The translations under genes were made by a program, and so were the position numbers. This document shows positions 53,808 through 64,000 of a stretch of DNA of 64,000 bases, piece by piece; positions within the stretch are counted from its first letter, which is position 1; each line of letters starts with the position of its first letter. The stretch comes from Limisphaerales bacterium (lineage in GTDB: Bacteria; Verrucomicrobiota; Verrucomicrobiia; Limisphaerales; SXTU01): positions 1-64,000 of the forward strand of contig WRPG01000017.1 of the NCBI GenBank assembly GCA_009773355.1. Reading direction: 5' to 3'. The notes below the pieces were generated by a model, which did no database searches, was not told the origin of the DNA, and saw only the letters and a list, made by a program, of their open reading frames with translations.

Positions 53808-54254
53808 CTACGACAGCGGGACCTCGTGATACTCCAGCGCCCACTCCTGCATGTAGCGGACGCGCCCGGGGCGGATGCGATAGACGAGGAGCTGCGGGTT
53901 GTCGAGCGAGCCGAGGAACTGGCGCATGAGCGGGTTGGCGTCCCAAATCTCCTGAAGCAGCGGCCGCTCGGTGACGACTTCCGCGACGCCCGTCAGGCGA
54001 ACCTGGTTGTGGCCGTCGTCCATGTAGCAAAGCTCGACCTTCGGGTTCGCCGCGATCTCGGCGGTCTTCCCATAGCAGCGCAGGTTCGCCACGAAGACCG
54101 TGAAGCCGTCGGTCCTCACCGGCGAGACGGGGCGCACGCGGGGCTGGTCGCCGTCCATCGTGGCGAGCACGGGAAAGCGGTCGGCCTTGAGGACGCCGCG
54201 CGCGAGGTCGAGCAGCTCGGCGGGCGCGATGGGCTTGGGGACGGGCTTGGCCAT
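53808..54254 (-). CDS. Pyridoxamine 5'-phosphate oxidase-like FMN-binding protein
   Basis: A 148-residue split-barrel flavin protein: LKADRFPVLATMDGDQPRVRPVSP, GFTVFVANLRCYGKTAEIA, NPKVELCYMDD and QVRLTGVAEVVTERPLLQEI match the PPOX-like/general stress family. It likely binds FMN or F420; the specific substrate is unknown. It is 6 bp downstream of a zinc-ribbon gene on the same strand. Its stop is at 53808-53810, directly next to a REP-like arm. Confidence 0.9.
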   Translation of the reverse strand: MAKPVPKPIAPAELLDLARGVLKADRFPVLATMDGDQPRVRPVSPVRTDGFTVFVANLRCYGKTAEIAANPKVELCYMDDGHNQVRLTGVAEVVTERPLLQEIWDANPLMRQFLGSLDNPQLLVYRIRPGRVRYMQEWALEYHEVPLS

Positions 54255-54260
54255 CGCCGC

Positions 54261-54731
54261 TCAGGCCTTGTAGTGGACCAGCACGCCGTATTCGGTGGTG
54301 GGCACGGAGGTTTCCTTGCCCTCGGCGTCCTTCTGCTTGAGCTGGTGGGTGTATTGGATCCCGGTGATGCTGACGATGTCGTCCTCGGGATGCTGGCCGA
54401 TGAAGTTGGACACCACGTCGTCGAAGGCGTCCTTGCCGTCCTTCACATGCTCGTGGTGGCGGAAGGTTTTCACCCGCAGCTTCTTCACGGTCTTGGCCGC
54501 GATGTCGAGGGACTTGGAGGCGTTCTTGATGATCTTCGCCTCGGGGAAACTGCCCTGCGGAATGGCCGGGCCGCGCTCCTCCTCCTCGGCCGCCGCGCCC
54601 CCCCCGCCGCCGGGGGCGGGGATGATGAGCACCTCCTTGCAGCCGGGGCACTCGATTTCCTGGCCGATGCCGGACTCGTCAATGCTCAGTTCCAGGTTGC
54701 AGAAGGGGCAGTTGAAGGAGAATTCAGCCAT
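54261..54731 (-). CDS. Zinc-ribbon protein with a C-terminal alpha/beta domain
   Basis: A 156-residue protein. Residues 8-35 form a Cys4 zinc ribbon (CPFC ... CPGC), then a Gly/Ala/Glu-rich linker, then a C-terminal domain (about 75-156: VKKLRVKTFRHHEHVKDG, DDIVSITGIQYTHQLKQ, TEYGVLVHYKA) similar in outline to small DUF4177-like domains. No signal peptide. Its role is unknown. The gene is followed by the PPOX-like gene with a 6-bp spacer, so the two are probably co-transcribed. Confidence 0.83.
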   Translation of the reverse strand: MAEFSFNCPFCNLELSIDESGIGQEIECPGCKEVLIIPAPGGGGGAAAEEEERGPAIPQGSFPEAKIIKNASKSLDIAAKTVKKLRVKTFRHHEHVKDGKDAFDDVVSNFIGQHPEDDIVSITGIQYTHQLKQKDAEGKETSVPTTEYGVLVHYKA

Positions 54732-54927
54732 AACGCGCGTGGGTTGCTGTGTCGGCGCGACGTTAAGCGCGGGCGTGCGGCCAATCTAGCGAAAAGTGCT
54801 ACGGGGAAATCCGCAGCGCGTGCGGTCGCGGCGCTCGGTGGGCGCCGGGTTGCGCCACCGGCGGTCACAGACCGCCGCCACAGCGTGTCGAAGGCGCGCG
54901 TTGCCTCGCGAGTCAAAGGCTCCCATC

Positions 54928-57531
54928 ATGCGCTCCATGCAACCTGCTCCACGCCAGTTCGCCGCGTTCTTTGCCCTGCCCGCCCTCGCGCTGCCGCTGC
55001 TCGCCGCGCCGGCCGCCTTCGAGATCGGCCCGGACAACAAGGACCAGCTCCCGCGCGGCAAGGAGGCCGACGGCATCATCGGCGACTTCGTGCTGCGCAA
55101 CGACAAGATCGAGGCCGTCATCTCGGCGAACCTCCCGCTGCGCCGGGCGAACATGAGCACGTTCTACGGCACCAACGGCATTTCCCCCGGCTGCCTCTAC
55201 GACCTCACGCTGCGCGGCGCGCACAACGACCAGCTTACCTGCTTCTCGCCCAGCGGCCAGCAGGGGCCGGTCTCGTGGGTGCGCGTGGCGAAGGACGGCA
55301 AGGAAGGCGAGGCGGTCATCGAAGTCGTCGTCACCTCGCCCAACAACGGCGGCCTCTACAAGCGCCACGAGTATCGCCTGCGCGACGGCTGGCAGGGCGT
55401 GCTCGTCGTCACCACCTATCGCAACGCGGGCAAGGACTCGCGCAAGGGCACGGTGGACGACCGCTGGACGACCTTCACCAGCACCGGCACGACCGGCGAC
55501 ATCGCGTGGGCTGACGCCGTGGACCCGGCGGACAAGGCGGGTTACGCGCGCGCGTGGGTGGAGCGCGACGGCCTGAAAGCCCCGCCGAACGAACTCGAAC
55601 TCAAGCCGGGCCAGGAAATTTCCTTCGCGCGGTTCGTCGCAGTGGGCACGTCGCCGTTGCAGGCTGTGGGCGTGGTGAAGGCGTTTCGCGGCGAAGCCAC
55701 CGGCCTTGTTTCCGCAACTGCCAAGGATGCCAGCGGCAAGCCGGTGACGACCGCGAAGCTGGTTGCGCGGTCGCTTGAGGCTGCCGGCACAACCAACCGC
55801 CTCGCCGCGTATCCAGATGCTCAGGGTGTTTTCACGGTGCGACTTCCCATCGGTGATCAATTTCTGGAAGTCAGCGATCTTGGGCGCGAGGTTGCCAGTC
55901 AGGTCGTGGGGGTCAGCGCTAACAGCGAAATCAAATTCGCCGCGAAGCTCTCCGCCCAATCTGCCATCGCCTTCGACATCCGCAGCGAGAACGGCCAGCC
56001 GCTTCCCTGCAAAGCCCAGTTCATCGGCGTCAACGGCACGAAGGTGCCCAGCCTCGGCCCGCAGAACCGCGCCGCCGGTTGTGTGGATCAGCATCACTCG
56101 GCCAACGGCCAGTTCCGCCAGCCGCTGCCGCCGGGCGATTACGAGGTCGTCGTCACGCGCGGCATCGAGTTCGGTCACTTGCGCCAGACCGTGAAGCTCG
56201 CCGTCGGCCAGACCGCGACGGTGAAGGGCGTTTTGAAACGGCTCGTGGACACGCGCGGCTGGGTGAGCGCGGACTATCACAACCACTCCACGCCCAGCGG
56301 CGACAACACCTGCGGCACCGACGACCGCCTCATCAACCTCGCCGCCGAGGGCGTCGAGTTCGTGCCCACCACGGAGCACAACCGCTTCTACGACTGGCGG
56401 CCGCACATCGTCCGGCTCGGGCTGACGAACCATTTGCAGACCGTCTCCGGGGTGGAAATGACGGGCGGCGGCGCGCACTTCAACTCGTTCCCGTTCGAGC
56501 CGACGCCGCTCGCGCAGGACGGCGGCGCGCCCGTGTGGAACGCCGACCCGCGCATCACGGCGGCGACCCTGCGCGACTTCCAAAAGCCCGAGCCGGCGCG
56601 GTGGATTCAAATCAACCACCCGGACATGGTCGCCAACTTCACGGACCGCGATGGCGACGGGCGCGCGGACGGCGGCTTCATCGGCCTGCCGCTGATGATT
56701 GATGGCGTGGAGGTCGAGAACTACAGCATGAGCAGCATTCTCAGCGGCGTGCCGTTCACGGTGACGCGGGACACCAAGACCGGCCGCGACACGGTGCGTT
56801 CGCAGCGCGAGTTCGTCTGGCTTCAGCTCCTCAACAAAGGCCACCGCTACGTCGGTGTGGCCGTGTGCGACGCGCATTCCGTCTATGGCAACGGCACCGG
56901 CGGCTGGCGGATGTATATGCCCAGCGCGAGCGACGAGCCGGCGAAGATTGACTGGCGCGAGAACAGCCGCCACGCGAAGGAAGGCCGCAGCTACCTGACC
57001 ACCGGGCCGTTCCTCCAGGTGCAGACCGACGACGGCACGCTGCCCGGCGGCACGGTGCGCGCGACCGGCGGCGTGAAGCTCAAGGTGCGCGTGCAATGCA
57101 CCGACTGGATTGACATAGACCGCGTGCAGGTGCTCGTGAACGGCCGGGCCGAGCCGAAGCTGAACTTCACGCGCGCGTCACATCCGACGTGGTTTGCGAG
57201 TGGCGTGGTGAAGTTCGACCGCGTGATTGACGTGCCGCTCGCCGAGGACGCGCACCTCATCGTGGTGGCGGCGGGCGAGAACTTTGACCTCAAGACCGGC
57301 TACGGCACGAGCGCACAGGCGCGCATCAAGCCCATCGCCTACCACAACCCCATCTGGGCCGACGTGGACGGCGGCGGCTTCAAGCCCAACGGCGACACCC
57401 TCGGCTTTCCGCTCACGACGAAGGTCTCGCTGGAGGAGGCGCGCGCGCTGCTGGAGAAGCACGCGGGCGCAAAGCCCGCAGCAGCCCCGGCAGCGGCGAC
57501 TGAACCGAAGGCCAAGGCGAAGAAGAAATAA
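54928..57531 (+). CDS. Exported CehA/McbA-type metallohydrolase with PHP domain
   Basis: An 867-residue exported protein. A signal peptide ([20 protein letters not shown]) is followed by an N-terminal beta-rich region of unknown role and, from about residue 440, a PHP-type metallohydrolase domain: [18 protein letters not shown] (D449, H451, H453), [15 protein letters not shown] and [17 protein letters not shown]. This is the CehA/McbA-type family known to hydrolyse carbamates such as carbaryl, but most members have unknown substrates. The region 55-430 has several Ig-like or carboxypeptidase-regulatory-like stretches ([21 protein letters not shown]). The C-terminus is Ala/Lys rich. The ATG at 54928 is chosen for the signal peptide. 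Confidence 0.87.
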   Translation: MRSMQPAPRQFAAFFALPALALPLLAAPAAFEIGPDNKDQLPRGKEADGIIGDFVLRNDKIEAVISANLPLRRANMSTFYGTNGISPGCLYDLTLRGAHNDQLTCFSPSGQQGPVSWVRVAKDGKEGEAVIEVVVTSPNNGGLYKRHEYRLRDGWQGVLVVTTYRNAGKDSRKGTVDDRWTTFTSTGTTGDIAWADAVDPADKAGYARAWVERDGLKAPPNELELKPGQEISFARFVAVGTSPLQAVGVVKAFRGEATGLVSATAKDASGKPVTTAKLVARSLEAAGTTNRLAAYPDAQGVFTVRLPIGDQFLEVSDLGREVASQVVGVSANSEIKFAAKLSAQSAIAFDIRSENGQPLPCKAQFIGVNGTKVPSLGPQNRAAGCVDQHHSANGQFRQPLPPGDYEVVVTRGIEFGHLRQTVKLAVGQTATVKGVLKRLVDTRGWVSADYHNHSTPSGDNTCGTDDRLINLAAEGVEFVPTTEHNRFYDWRPHIVRLGLTNHLQTVSGVEMTGGGAHFNSFPFEPTPLAQDGGAPVWNADPRITAATLRDFQKPEPARWIQINHPDMVANFTDRDGDGRADGGFIGLPLMIDGVEVENYSMSSILSGVPFTVTRDTKTGRDTVRSQREFVWLQLLNKGHRYVGVAVCDAHSVYGNGTGGWRMYMPSASDEPAKIDWRENSRHAKEGRSYLTTGPFLQVQTDDGTLPGGTVRATGGVKLKVRVQCTDWIDIDRVQVLVNGRAEPKLNFTRASHPTWFASGVVKFDRVIDVPLAEDAHLIVVAAGENFDLKTGYGTSAQARIKPIAYHNPIWADVDGGGFKPNGDTLGFPLTTKVSLEEARALLEKHAGAKPAAAPAAATEPKAKAKKK

Positions 57532-57543
57532 GCCGCCCCGTGG

Positions 57544-57642
57544 CTCGGCATCGGAATGTCGAGCTGCTTGTGCGCCCTTCGATTGGAGCACGGACGCCCG
57601 CGTCCGGGTCGGGCTGCGGACGTGGGCGTCCGCGCTCCATTC
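57544..57642. repeat. CTCGACATT-type palindrome and GGAGCACGGAC inverted repeat
   Basis: A CTCGACATT-family half (57544-57563, CTCGGCATCGGAATGTCGAG) is followed by an inverted repeat with arms 57585-57606 and 57617-57638 (GGAGCACGGACGCCCGCGTC start). Both lie in the gap between the metallohydrolase and a pseudopilin gene. Confidence 0.85.
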
Positions 57643-57703
57643 AGAGAACTCTCCGTTGACCCGGCTCAGGCGGCTGGTAGCTTCCGGCTGTCACCAGCCA
57701 GCC

Positions 57704-58459
57704 ATGAACACCGACTTCACTCCGGCGCTCCGCGTGCGTGCGCGCGGCTTCACCCTCATCGAACTCCTCGTCGTCATCGCCATCATCGCGATCCTGGCCG
57801 GGCTGCTCCTGCCCGCGCTGGCCGGAGCGAAGGAGAAATCCAAGCGCACGCTCTGCGTGAACAACATGAAGCAACTGGGCCTGACCATCATCATGTATGC
57901 GGGCGAGAGCAACGACCGTTTCCCCGACGGGAAGCGCAACGACAACTCCTACCATTCCTCGTTCGTCCACAGCCAGACCTTCACCAACGCCTTTCTGCGT
58001 GCGGGCTTCAACACCAACTCGCTCAACTGCCCGAACAAGAAGGACTGGATCCGCTACCAGGCCGCCTCGGGCTGGCGCATTGGCTACTACAACCTTTGGG
58101 GCTACCCCACCGACAACGACACGCGGAGCCGGACCGCCACCTACGCGCGCCCCGCGACCACGCCGTGGGACAGCCCCAAGTTCACGCATGACCAGGGGCC
58201 GCATCATGTGCTCGGCGCGGACATCATCGAGAAGGGCACCAGCAATCCGACCGTGACCAGCTCCGGCTCCCACGGACCCACCGGGCCGGTCAGTGTCAAC
58301 GGCCTGGCCGAGCCGGAGACGTTCAAGGTCGCCGGCGGCGCGGTCTCCCTGCCCGATGGGTCGGCGCAGTGGCGCAAGATGAGCGACATGAAGGCGCGCT
58401 ACGTGCGCTGGACGGGCGCGAACCCGTCCGGCCAGACCGCGATCATTGGGTATTGGTGA
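57704..58459 (+). CDS. Type II secretion-like pseudopilin without the C-terminal DGH motif
   Basis: A 251-residue pseudopilin-like protein. Leader [15 protein letters not shown] precedes [40 protein letters not shown]. Unlike its four paralogues in the window it lacks a clear C-terminal DGH motif, having [21 protein letters not shown] instead, so its head domain differs. The ATG at 57704 gives the short leader. It stands between a metallohydrolase gene and, across a repeat cluster, the convergent DUF1501 gene. Confidence 0.88.
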   Translation: MNTDFTPALRVRARGFTLIELLVVIAIIAILAGLLLPALAGAKEKSKRTLCVNNMKQLGLTIIMYAGESNDRFPDGKRNDNSYHSSFVHSQTFTNAFLRAGFNTNSLNCPNKKDWIRYQAASGWRIGYYNLWGYPTDNDTRSRTATYARPATTPWDSPKFTHDQGPHHVLGADIIEKGTSNPTVTSSGSHGPTGPVSVNGLAEPETFKVAGGAVSLPDGSAQWRKMSDMKARYVRWTGANPSGQTAIIGYW

Positions 58460-58525
58460 GCCAGGGCGGACGAGCCGGGTCGAATCGCTGCCCTCCGCAC
58501 CGCTTCAGTCGCCCCGCAGGGTCCG

Positions 58526-58598
58526 TAGCTCGACATTCCAATGTCGAGACTGGCGCGGGCCAGTGCGGTTCAGCGCTCGACATTGGAATGTCGAGCTG
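58526..58598. repeat. CTCGACATT palindrome pair, copy 4
   Basis: CTCGACATTCCAATGTCGAG (58529-58548) and CTCGACATTGGAATGTCGAG (58576-58595) as a complete opposed pair, next to the stop of the DUF1501 gene on the minus strand. Confidence 0.93.
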
Positions 58599-58608
58599 CG
58601 TTTGGCTC

Positions 58609-59730
58609 TCACCCATAGACCGCCTGCGGCTTCAGCTCGTAGTCCGGGAACACCTTCGCCAGGTCCACTTGCGGGTGATGCCGTTGCAACACCGGCGCGA
58701 GCACGTCGCGGTAGTTGATGGTCACGGGCAGGTCGCCGGGGCCTTCGAGCACATCTTGCGTCAGGCCGGGCCACTTGGACAGCACGCGTCCGCCCTTCAC
58801 GCCGCCACCCATCACGAACATCACGCTGCCGCGTCCGTGGTCGGTGCCGAAGGCGGAGTTCTCGCCGAGCCGGCGGCCAAACTCGGTCAGCACCACGACG
58901 GTGACGTGCTGCATCGTCTTGCCGAGGTCGCGGTAGAAGGCGCTCAGGCCGGCGTTCAGCTTGCGCATCTGCGGGTCCATGATGGCGCTCTGCGTGATGT
59001 GCGAGTCCCAGCCGCCGATGTCCAGCGACACGGCTTCGAGGCCGACGCGCGCCTTGATGAGCCGGGCGATTTGCTTCAACCCCTGCGAGAAGTCATCGCG
59101 CTCGTAGTTCGCGCCGTGGGCCGGGGCATAAGTGGCGTTGCGCAACTGCTCGATGCGGCGGAGGGCTTCGATTGTATCGCGCGCGGACGTGCCGAGGGCG
59201 TCGGTTTCCTTCGCGTAGAGCTTTTCAAGGCTGTTCTGGAGCGGGCCGCCGCCTTTGCCGAGCGTGAAGTCTTCGAGCGAGCGCATCACCGTGGCGGCGG
59301 GCGCGCCGCGCAGGCTCTCGGGCAGCGCGCGGCTCACGGCGATGGCCGAGAGCGCGCCGGTGGTGGTCGCGCCGCGGAAGCGCAGGTAGCGCCCCAGCCA
59401 GCCGCCGGCCACGTCGCCCGCGCGCTCCATCAAGTCCTGCGCCTCGAAGTGCGACCGCGTGGAGTCCTCAGACCCGGCGGCGTGGACCACGAGCATCGAG
59501 CCGTCGTGATAGGGCGCGGCGAGGTCTTTGAGCAGCGGGTTGAAGCCGAAACTGCCGTCGAGCTTGGTGGCATCGGCGGCCTTGATGGCGATGCGGGGGC
59601 GGGCGCGGTAATAGCCGTCGTCGTGCGTGGGCGCGACCATGTTCAAGCCGTCCGCGCCGCCGCGCAGGAACACGACGACGAGGGTTTTGAGCTGGTCGCC
59701 GTTGCCGGTGAGGGAGGTTTGGGTGCTCAT
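58609..59730 (-). CDS. DUF1501 family protein, shortened N-terminus
   Basis: A 373-residue protein: TLVVVFLRGGADGLNMVAP, LVVHAAGSEDSTRSHFEAQDLME, LDIGGWDSHI, VVVLTEFGRRLGENSAFG, TDHGRGSVMFVMGGGVKGGRV match the DUF1501 family. The typical Tat leader is missing; the protein begins MSTQTSLTGNGDQLKTL, directly on the first strand. Just upstream, at about 60251-60275, there is a near-copy of the codons for TSLTGNG, and repeats lie between, suggesting the original 5' end was displaced. Its partner DUF1800 gene lies across the cluster at 60658-62184. Whether it is exported is therefore doubtful. Confidence 0.85.
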   Translation of the reverse strand: MSTQTSLTGNGDQLKTLVVVFLRGGADGLNMVAPTHDDGYYRARPRIAIKAADATKLDGSFGFNPLLKDLAAPYHDGSMLVVHAAGSEDSTRSHFEAQDLMERAGDVAGGWLGRYLRFRGATTTGALSAIAVSRALPESLRGAPAATVMRSLEDFTLGKGGGPLQNSLEKLYAKETDALGTSARDTIEALRRIEQLRNATYAPAHGANYERDDFSQGLKQIARLIKARVGLEAVSLDIGGWDSHITQSAIMDPQMRKLNAGLSAFYRDLGKTMQHVTVVVLTEFGRRLGENSAFGTDHGRGSVMFVMGGGVKGGRVLSKWPGLTQDVLEGPGDLPVTINYRDVLAPVLQRHHPQVDLAKVFPDYELKPQAVYG

Positions 59731-59734
59731 GGGA

Positions 59735-59771
59735 TTCTAACCACGGATGGACACGGATGAACACGGATGGG
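59735..59771. repeat. CACGGATG tandem unit, left arm of a large inverted pair
   Basis: CCACGGATGGA, CACGGATGAA and CACGGATGGG occur in 10-base steps. The complementary arm lies at about 60626-60660, so the two enclose about 860 bp with the zinc-ribbon gene. Confidence 0.85.
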
Positions 59772-59827
59772 GAAGGGATGAGAAGCTGGCAGCGGCCCCG
59801 CCGAAACCTTGCTGCCGGTGACGGGGT

Positions 59828-59966
59828 GGAACGGGCCACCGGCCCGTTGCGGCGGGCGACCCGCCCGCCGCTCGTGCTGCGCCGGGGGCGACCCAAACAG
59901 CTCGGGCGTTGGCTGTGCCGAAGCTCGGCGGCAGGTTGCCGCCGAGAACGGCCAGGTTGGCCGTTC
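59828..59966. repeat. Compound hairpin element with matched loops
   Basis: The left half has two small hairpins with ACC loops (59830-59848 and 59851-59869), the right half two with GGT loops (59924-59946 and 59946-59966). The whole is an inverted repeat of hairpins; each stem is 8-10 bp. No gene is present. Confidence 0.88.
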
Positions 59967-60027
59967 CACCCGGAAGCTCACAGTGCGGGGGGCTGGGTGG
60001 GAGAACTGTGTATTGAAGGATGCGTTC

Positions 60028-60161
60028 TCCCTCACCCCGGCCCTCTCCCGCTGGGAGAGGGGGAAACTCCGGCCGCGTTTGAGTGAAAGAGCGCGTTTAG
60101 TTTGTCGAGGGCGGGCGGCGTGGCTCCCTCTCCCAGCGGGAGAGGGCCGGGGTGAGGGGGA
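60028..60161. repeat. CCCTCTCCC-type palindromes in opposed pair
   Basis: CACCCCGGCCCTCTCCC with its fold-back lies at about 60028-60064 and the reverse at 60122-60161. Same family as 32812-32852. In total 59731-60316 has no gene and consists largely of such repeats. Confidence 0.88.
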
Positions 60162-60316
60162 AAGGCGGCGAACGCACAGCACCGCGCCAAGGTAGCTCGT
60201 GCCTCGCAACCCTGGGCTGGAGGGCGGAATCCCGTTGGGATTCGAGGGCACGCCGTTGTCGGTGAGGGAGGTTTGCATAGTCGTGGGTGATTTGCCGCAG
60301 GGGACACGCCGAGCTT

Positions 60317-60640
60317 TCACCAGTTAAGATTGATGGAGCCACATTTCTTGCACACTGCCTGTGCGCTGTCGGCTAGTGGTGTTGAACATCTGTGACAGAC
60401 GCGATTGCTTCGCGAGAGGTGCAGCATCACAGCTTTGGCGTCTCCGAGTCCGACACCAGCCAATTCTCGGATGAAACGAATCGCCTCAATTCGCCGGTTA
60501 TTCCTTACCAAGCGAGCGAACTCAGCTTGTTCGGACTCTGAAACGTGGGGCACGCAAAAGGATGCGCCGCACTTTTGGCAGAACACCGGCTCCGCCTCCT
60601 CACGTCGGCGGCTACGGGCTTCTTGTGTATCCGTGTTCAT
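60317..60640 (-). CDS. Small zinc-ribbon protein with L7/L12-like helical segment
   Basis: A 107-residue protein with two Cys4 candidates (CQKCGASFC, and CHRC ... CKKC near the end). Between them FARLVRNNRRIEAIRFIRELAGVGLGDAKAVML resembles the C-terminal helix pair of ribosomal L7/L12 (I-x-x-x-R-E-x-x-G-x-G-L-x-x-A-K). The first 17 residues (MNTDTQEARSRRREEAE) are coded by a CACGGATG-type arm and a REP-like arm (60591-60618), so the start lies in repeats. It may be a complete small protein inserted between DUF1501 and DUF1800, or a remnant. Function unknown. Confidence 0.7.
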   Translation of the reverse strand: MNTDTQEARSRRREEAEPVFCQKCGASFCVPHVSESEQAEFARLVRNNRRIEAIRFIRELAGVGLGDAKAVMLHLSRSNRVCHRCSTPLADSAQAVCKKCGSINLNW

Positions 60641-60657
60641 CGGTGTCCATACGTGGT

Positions 60658-60660
<3 letters not shown>
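60591..60660. repeat. REP-like arm and CACGGATG right arm at the DUF1800 end
   Basis: 60591-60618 is a REP-like arm (complement starts CGTAGCCGCCGACGTGAGGA). 60626-60660 is the complement of the 59735-59771 arm and contains the DUF1800 stop codon (60658-60660) and the start ATG of the zinc-ribbon gene. Confidence 0.85.
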
Positions 60661-62184
<1,524 letters not shown>

Positions 62185-62198
62185 GCGGCAGGGATGGT

Positions 62199-62439
62199 TT
62201 CAGGGCTGAAAGCCCGCAATTCGACAGCCTGGGGTGGAGTGAGCGAAGTGAGCGCAGCCCCAGGAAAACCGGAGAAACAAAATGTGCCGCCCTGAAGGGG
62301 CGAAACCATCGGGCGCGATTGGCTAGGCGTGTTCCGCCCCTTCAGGGCTGGTGCCATACCGCACTTCGTGACCTGGGCCTCCGCCTCGCGTCGCTCGGCT
62401 ACAGCCCAGGCTGTCGAATCGCGGGCTTTCAGCCCTGAA
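62199..62439. repeat. Large inverted repeat (TTCAGGGCTGAAAGCC type) with inner pair
   Basis: Outer arms 62199-62233 and 62405-62439 match at 34 of 35 positions. An inner pair uses CCGCCCTGAAGGGGCG (62288-62303) and its opposite (62334-62350). It fills most of the 274-bp gap between DUF1800 and the next gene; no gene was recognised there. Confidence 0.93.
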
Positions 62440-62458
62440 GGTTGACGAGGGCAAGCGT

Positions 62459-62995
62459 TCACGCGGCGGCAGGGATGGCCGGCGGTTCAGTCTTCGCCAC
62501 CGGGGTCGGCTCAACGGAAGTCGGCTTGGCTTCGCGCGTGGCAAAGACCAGCGCGGCAAAACCCGTGACCAGCGTCCAGATGCTCAGGCCCAGCCAGCCG
62601 ATGAACGGCAGCAGGAACGTGAGCGTGAGCACGATGCCGCCGCGCAGCACGCGCCGCCACGGCTGGGCGTCGTCGGTGGGCGAGGGCAGGCCCGCGCCGA
62701 TGCGCTTGGCGAAACCGGCGGAACCGGTCAGGCCGCCGAGGATCACCACGCCCAGCGAAATGATGCCGGCGATGTTGAAGAGCGGGTTGTTGCCCTTCTT
62801 GAAGCAGAGCAGGGCGAGGCCGATGAGCGGCGCGGCCATCGCGAGGCCGGCGAAGGTGAGCTTCCACGGGCGGTCGTATTGGCGGCGGGCGCCCTCGACG
62901 GCGGCGGGGAACAAAGCCTCGGCGGCGAGCCAGAAGGAGATGAAGATGAGGAGGCCTCCGAGGATGAGGAGGAAGATCTTGAGGATGTCGGCCAT
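62459..62995 (-). CDS. Unknown membrane protein, four helices
   Basis: A 178-residue protein. Four membrane helices (about 5-28, 48-66, 75-95, 122-150) are followed by a Pro/Thr-rich C-terminus (PTSVEPTPVAKTEPPAIPA). The ATG at 62993-62995 (MADILKIFLLILGGLLIF) is used, with a second in-frame ATG at 63001. I do not recognise a family. It is upstream of DUF1800 on the same strand but separated by a repeat of 240 bp, so co-transcription is uncertain. Confidence 0.72.
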   Translation of the reverse strand: MADILKIFLLILGGLLIFISFWLAAEALFPAAVEGARRQYDRPWKLTFAGLAMAAPLIGLALLCFKKGNNPLFNIAGIISLGVVILGGLTGSAGFAKRIGAGLPSPTDDAQPWRRVLRGGIVLTLTFLLPFIGWLGLSIWTLVTGFAALVFATREAKPTSVEPTPVAKTEPPAIPAAA

Positions 62996-63126
62996 TATCA
63001 TAGGTCAGGTGTGCTGAGGTGACGTTCGCGGCAGCCGGGCGTTACAAATTGAGCTTGGGCTGCGCTACGGAACATAGGACACAGGCGGTGGGAGGGAAGT
63101 TTCAAGTTTGGGGCGCGCGGGCAGTG

Positions 63127-63226
63127 TTCAGTGTTCAGTGTTCAGTAATCAGTATTCAGTTGGGGAGCAGCGCTCGAACCGCGCAAACTCTGCATGACTG
63201 AAAACTGACTACTGATTACTGAACAC
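63127..63226. repeat. Inverted array of 7-base units (TTCAGTG type), copy 2
   Basis: Left arm TTCAGTG, TTCAGTG, TTCAGTA, ATCAGTA, TTCAGTT (from 63127) and right arm, other strand, TTCAGTA, ATCAGTA, GTCAGTT, TTCAGTC. The same unit is seen at 11094-11200, more than 50 kb away. The gap 62996-63235 contains no recognisable gene. Confidence 0.9.
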
Positions 63227-63235
63227 TCCCTTCGG

Positions 63236-64000
63236 CTACGCGGCTGCGGTTGCGAAGGGCAACCCATGCGCCTCCGCCACGGCGCGGCAGGTGAGCTGGC
63301 CGGCTTGGACATTGATGCCGCCGAGGAGCGCGGGCTGGCGTTCGCAGGCGTCCGCGAGGCCGAGGTCGGCGAGCTGCTCGAGGTAGCGGTAGGTGACGTT
63401 GGTGAGCGCCTGCGTGGCGGTGCGCGCGTAGGCGGCGGGCATGTTCGCGACGCAATAGTGGAGCACGCCCTCCTCGGTGAAGACGGGGTCGTGGTGCGTG
63501 GTGGGCCGGGAGGTTTCGGCGCAGCCGCCCTGGTCAATCGCGATGTCAACGAGCACGCTGCCGGGGCGCATCTGGCGGAGCATTTCGCGGCGGATGAGCT
63601 TGGGAGCCTTCGCGCCGGGCACGAGCACCGCACCGATGAGGAGGTCCACGGTCGGCAGGAGTTCCATCAGGTGCGCCTCGTTCGAGTAGAGCGTATGCGC
63701 GGTGTGCAAGGTGATGTCGAGAAAGCGCATCCGCTCCAGGTCCACTTCGAGGATGGTCACGTCCGCGCCAAGGCCCTGGGCCATGCGCGCGGCGTTGACA
63801 CCCGCCGCACCGCCGCCGAGGACGACGACGCGTCCCGGCAGCACGCCCGGCACGCCGCCGAGCAGCACGCCGTTGCCGCCGCAGTGCTTGGCGAGGAAGT
63901 AGCCGCCCACGAGCACGCTCATGCGTCCGGCGATTTCGCTCATGGGCTCGAGCAGCGGCAGGCGGCGGTTCACCTCGATGGTCTCGTAGGCGATGCACGT
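63236..64000 (-). CDS. ald: Alanine dehydrogenase, partial (N-terminus outside window)
   Basis: The C-terminal 254 codons of an NAD-dependent enzyme that converts alanine to pyruvate and ammonia. Seen are [19 protein letters not shown], the Rossmann motif [80 protein letters not shown] and [14 protein letters not shown], all typical of alanine dehydrogenase. The frame is open to the right edge, so the start lies outside. Alanine dehydrogenase proteins are about 370 residues, so roughly 115 are missing. It ends next to the repeat at 63127-63226 and is encoded behind an unknown membrane protein. Confidence 0.94.
   Translation of the reverse strand, partial: TCIAYETIEVNRRLPLLEPMSEIAGRMSVLVGGYFLAKHCGGNGVLLGGVPGVLPGRVVVLGGGAAGVNAARMAQGLGADVTILEVDLERMRFLDITLHTAHTLYSNEAHLMELLPTVDLLIGAVLVPGAKAPKLIRREMLRQMRPGSVLVDIAIDQGGCAETSRPTTHHDPVFTEEGVLHYCVANMPAAYARTATQALTNVTYRYLEQLADLGLADACERQPALLGGINVQAGQLTCRAVAEAHGLPFATAAA

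Overview
The window looks like a GC-rich chromosome piece from a member of the Verrucomicrobiota, probably the Pedosphaera/Limisphaerales side of the PVC group. The signs are five pseudopilin-like proteins starting [18 protein letters not shown], two DUF1501 proteins and a DUF1800 protein, a DUF7133/PVC-type haem dehydrogenase, a sulfatase, a ThuA-like protein, lpxB (so an outer membrane is expected), and mostly absent Shine-Dalgarno sequences. No rRNA, tRNA, CRISPR array or prophage was seen.

Layout. 1-6.6 kb: moeA (cut by the window edge), purC, a CHASE2 class III adenylate cyclase translationally coupled to a possible glycosyltransferase, two small orphan proteins, uppP. 6.7-17.3 kb: a DUF1501 protein, the c-di-AMP operon folP-cdaA-cdaR-glmM, pgi, priA, an SMP-30-like lipoprotein. 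17.5-19.2 kb: rpsP-khpA-trmD-rplS, without rimM between khpA and trmD, ending in a clear terminator. 19.2-28.2 kb: arsC with an aquaporin, moxR, a pseudopilin plus small lipoprotein, trpB, an M19 dipeptidase, a membrane adaptor, prmC, a response regulator coupled to a kinase DHp domain that has no ATPase. 28.2-38.3 kb: envelope and lipid genes (GT2, Sel1, lpxB, a Gfo/Idh enzyme, plsY, gpsA), a Uma2 nuclease, a BaiN-like flavoprotein, a REP-associated tyrosine transposase, a threonine aldolase. 38.3-64 kb: secreted PVC-type catabolic and redox proteins (triheme sugar-dehydrogenase-like protein, ceramidase-dehydrogenase fusion, ThuA, sulfatase, CehA-type metallohydrolase, DUF1501/DUF1800) mixed with four more pseudopilins, then alanine dehydrogenase cut by the right edge.

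The most striking feature is the density of short palindromic and tandem repeats. At least eight sequence families, nearly all as inverted pairs, fill many intergenic gaps and also lie in frame inside conserved genes: twice in priA, once in lpxB, twice in the BaiN-like gene, three times in the ceramidase-dehydrogenase gene and three times in a lipoprotein gene. One family flanks the RAYT transposase on both sides and has scattered copies, so it is probably that transposase's REP family. Other families are built of 7-, 8- or 10-base units arranged as opposed arms. Several start and stop codons lie inside repeats, so these elements appear to be reshaping proteins as well as spacers.

Genes with related roles: lpxB, plsY, gpsA and uppP serve envelope lipid synthesis; glmM and cdaA link cell-wall precursor supply to c-di-AMP; the pseudopilins, haem dehydrogenases, sulfatase and DUF1501/1800 proteins suggest an exported polymer-degrading and redox repertoire. 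All functional statements are inferred from sequence; no database search was run.
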